From assembly GCF_028583425.1 (NCBI RefSeq), contig NC_072790.1:64442052-64506051 (forward strand): DNA of 64,000 nt, in the 5' to 3' direction. The translations under genes were made by a program, and so were the position numbers. Under the pieces are notes generated by a model. The model worked only from the letters and a program-made list of their open reading frames with translations. It did no database searches and was not told where the DNA came from. The stretch comes from Eublepharis macularius. Taxonomy: Eukaryota > Chordata > Lepidosauria > Squamata > Eublepharidae. Within the stretch, counting starts at the first letter, position 1. Every line of letters begins with the position of its first letter. Positions 61,839 through 64,000 of the stretch are shown here, one piece after another.

Positions 61839-62299
61839 CAGTAAAAGTTTTATTGGGTACTCGTAAGGAATCGGGGTTGCCAGTTATGCAGATGGGCTGA
61901 AACCACACTTCATTACGAATGCCACAGAGACAGCCCCATGCCTGGAAGGACCTTTCCCCCAAAACTAAGGAACTGTCCTACACAGCAGGCAGAGAAGCAG
62001 GCTGCCTGCCTGGGAGCCCTCTTGTAGAGATGACTCTCAAGAACTTGACGCAGCTGAGAGAAGGAGGTGTTTGAGAATGACATCAGTGTGCAGTAATGGC
62101 TGTCAGAAGACTAGTAACAGCTGGAACAGCTGGCCACCCGAGTAACAGCTAGAACAGCTGGCCAGCTGGAGAGGTGGGAGTACAGCACGTGTGCACCCAA
62201 GGTGCTGAGGTATAGGGACAGAGGAGAAGAAATGCTTGGCTGATGCTGGTTAACTGAACATTCTGGATAATCAAACATTGGATAACAAAGCTTTAACTG
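61839..62299. mobile_element. Tc1/mariner-like (Tigger-type) non-autonomous element, copy 2
   Basis: TA target dinucleotides flank it (61837-61838 and 62300-62301). Ends CAGTAAAAGTTTTATT and CAGTTAAAGCTTTGTTATCC (minus strand) form inverted repeats. The body shares long words with 32052-32545, such as GCAGGCAGAGAAGCAGGC and CAGCTGGAGAG. No transposase frame. Confidence 0.65.
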
Positions 62300-62387
62300 T
62301 ATTATTATAATGGTTCCCTTTACTTGTCAAAACTCTATGAAAAATCCTGAAAATATGTCTCAGTTAATCATATCAACAATGAAGTAG

Positions 62388-62780
62388 CCCAACAGAAGCA
62401 AACTGAAGCACAGAACCAAAATGAAGCAAGGGGACTAACATCACTTCAGAGAATCACATCTGTTCCATCCAAACCAAATTGAAGTAAGCAACACTGTTGC
62501 AACTTAGCCCAACAGAACCAGTGTCATTCACAGCAGCCAGATGCTAGGCTCAGCCAGTGGGGAAACAACAAGAAACAGAACCAAGCAGTACTTAACCACA
62601 AGCACAAGACATTCCCTTGCTTAAGTTTGCTTCTGTTGAGCTAAGTTGCAACAGTATCCCTTGCTTCAGTCTGGTTTGGGTGGAATAGATTCTCTGATGT
62701 GGTGTTGGTCAACTGCCTTCACTTTGGTTCTGAAGAGATTCCATTCCTGTGCTTCAGCTTGGTTCTATTGAGCTGGAATG
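62388..62780. repeat. large imperfect foldback, arms about 130-150 bp
   Basis: The left arm (62388-62525: CCCAACAGAAGCAAACTGAA, TTGCAACTTAGCCCAACAGA) is recovered on the minus strand of the right arm (62630-62780: TAGAACCAAGCTGAAGCACA, TTGCAACTTAGCTCAACAGA). Rough identity three quarters by eye. The spacer is about 100 bp. Confidence 0.75.
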
Positions 62781-62821
62781 AGCTCAGCTTGCATTTGGGA
62801 GTGTGCCTTGGCCATAGATGC

Positions 62822-62866
62822 AGAGGAGTTAGCCGTGTTAGTCTGTAGTAGCAAAATCAAAAAGGC
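62822..62866 (+). repeat. fragment of a widespread reptilian MITE
   Basis: GAGTTAGCCGTGTTAGTCTG, TAGTAGCAAAATCAAAAAGG. The conserved opening words of a repeat found throughout reptiles. Confidence 0.6.
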
Positions 62867-62930
62867 TGCCTTGACCATGGCAGCCTTGCCCCAGTGTGTT
62901 TCTGCAATGGGAGTAAGTTTTGACTCTTTT

Positions 62931-63461
62931 TCAGTAGGAAACAATGGAGTGGCTGGGAGGACCTGGTTCAGGGGCTGATAGAATTGGTCCTGGGGGTTCA
63001 AACTTACTGAAATCTCGGGAGCCATTAGAAGACAGTCAGAAGTAGGTCCCCAGAAGATTTGGTGGAATTTTCAGGAAAAATGCCATCCCCAGCCCCCCTG
63101 GATAGCTCCCAGATATTTTTCCCCATAGGGAATAATGGAGAGTCGGTTGGGGCACCTTGTTTGGGGGCCCATAAAACTGGCCTCCGAGGTCCAATATTTA
63201 TGAAACTTTGGGGATCTTTAGAAGACAGCCAGGAGTAGGTTCCCATCAAATTTGGTGAGGTTTGGTTGAAAAATGACCCCTCCAGCCTCTGGATATCTTC
63301 CAGAGTGATGTTCCCATAGAAAACAATGGCCAATTTTTTCGGAAATACCTGAATCAAATTAGAGAATCAATTCAGAATTTGAGGAATTCCAATTTTTTTC
63401 TCAGATTCAGAAAAAAAAAAAAGATTTACCGAATTTGGCTGTGTGTGTGTGCACACCTCTA
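62931..63461 (-). mobile_element. hAT-like squamate repeat, one end, with internal tandem duplication
   Basis: The minus strand starts TAGAGGTGTGCACACACACA, close to the end of the 690-bp hAT element, and continues GCCAAATTCGGTAAATC. Two related units of about 185 bp (63116-63300 and 62931-63115) follow, each with CCATAGRRAAYAATGG-type words. The other terminus was not identified. Confidence 0.6.
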
Positions 63462-64000
63462 CTCACAACAACATCTCACAGCAGATGTTACATGTGCTCA
63501 ATCAGGCCAAACCAGACATTACGTCAGGCACAAATTGGTTTGGAGTTTTCCTAACCCAGCTCTGATGTGATATCCAGAAATCAAATGTGACATCCAGGAA
63601 CCAAAGTTTCCATTTCAGAGGTAGCCTTATTTGCCCTGCTGTAGTACTCCAGGTGAACTGAATAGCCTGCATGAAGGGCCAGAGAGAACTAACAGCCCCA
63701 CCTCCTAGGCCATTCCAGACAAGGAAAACAGTGTGAAATTGAATGGTAAAGCCCCTTCTTCTTGAACACTACAGTCCCTAGCCAAAGTGAGCCCACAGAG
63801 CTTGAGAACTTTGTTTCCCCAATGTCGTGCTTGGTGGTACAAACATCAGACTTCTATCAAACATAATGTATAGTTTAGACCTCAAACAAACACCTAACTA
63901 ATAACATTTTCCACAGTTTCTAAAGAGGGACAAACTCTGCTGGTAATTACTGAACTGGACCAGAAAATTTAAGACCAGATTTAACTCTGATAACTGGCAA

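Larger units (their letters stand above)
61518..64000 (-). other. intron upstream of the first exon in window (partial)
   Basis: The acceptor side of an intron whose 5' exon lies beyond 64 kb. It is packed with elements (61708-61780, 61839-62299, 62388-62780, 62822-63461). 63470-64000 shows nothing recognised. Confidence 0.6.

Overview
The window is vertebrate nuclear DNA, most likely from a squamate reptile (lizard or gecko). The repeats point there: tRNA-derived SINEs of the Sauria type, L2-like LINE remnants, hAT elements with ends like TAGGGGTGTGCA, and short palindromic intronic repeats. The species assignment is inference. Intron-exon structure and repeat density rule out a prokaryote.

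One gene accounts for all recognised coding sequence: the 3' part of dystonin (DST/BPAG1, long plakin isoforms), on the minus strand from 61517 down to the stop codon at 2209-2211. I rebuilt 28 core exons plus two optional ones by reading the minus strand. Every junction has AG acceptors and GT donors, except one GC donor, and the reading frame is continuous: 4479 nt including the stop, or 1492 residues. In order these encode about ten spectrin repeats (exons at 61.5 to 20.1 kb), a pair of canonical EF-hands (18.8 and 17.2 kb), a GAS2/GAR microtubule-binding domain (16.9 and 12.2 kb), and a basic Ser/Gly/Arg tail ending in an SKIP (SxIP-type) EB1-binding motif (7.4, 4.1 and 2.4 kb). Two symmetrical optional exons lie inside the GAR-to-tail region: an 18-nt microexon (16041-16058) and a 69-nt cassette (8194-8262). 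The tail matches DST rather than its paralogue MACF1. Exons further upstream lie beyond 64 kb.

The 3'UTR runs left from 2208, with AATAAA signals at 1972-1977 and 1425-1430. The first ~1 kb of the window is downstream flank holding a minus-strand copy of a composite repeat.

The introns hold the non-genic interest. There is a perfect 45-bp inverted repeat with a 3-bp loop (12916-13008). A 128-bp palindromic MITE (58945-59072) has arms that differ only by CpG-type transitions. A composite repeat with a fixed A-B-SINE-C order occurs at three loci. A complete 690-bp hAT-type element has a perfect 8-bp target duplication (37767-38456). There are also two related Tc1/mariner-like elements, a large foldback at 62.4-62.8 kb, and L2-like LINE fragments with decayed reverse-transcriptase C-terminal reading frames. 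No second protein gene, functional RNA gene or CRISPR array was recognised.
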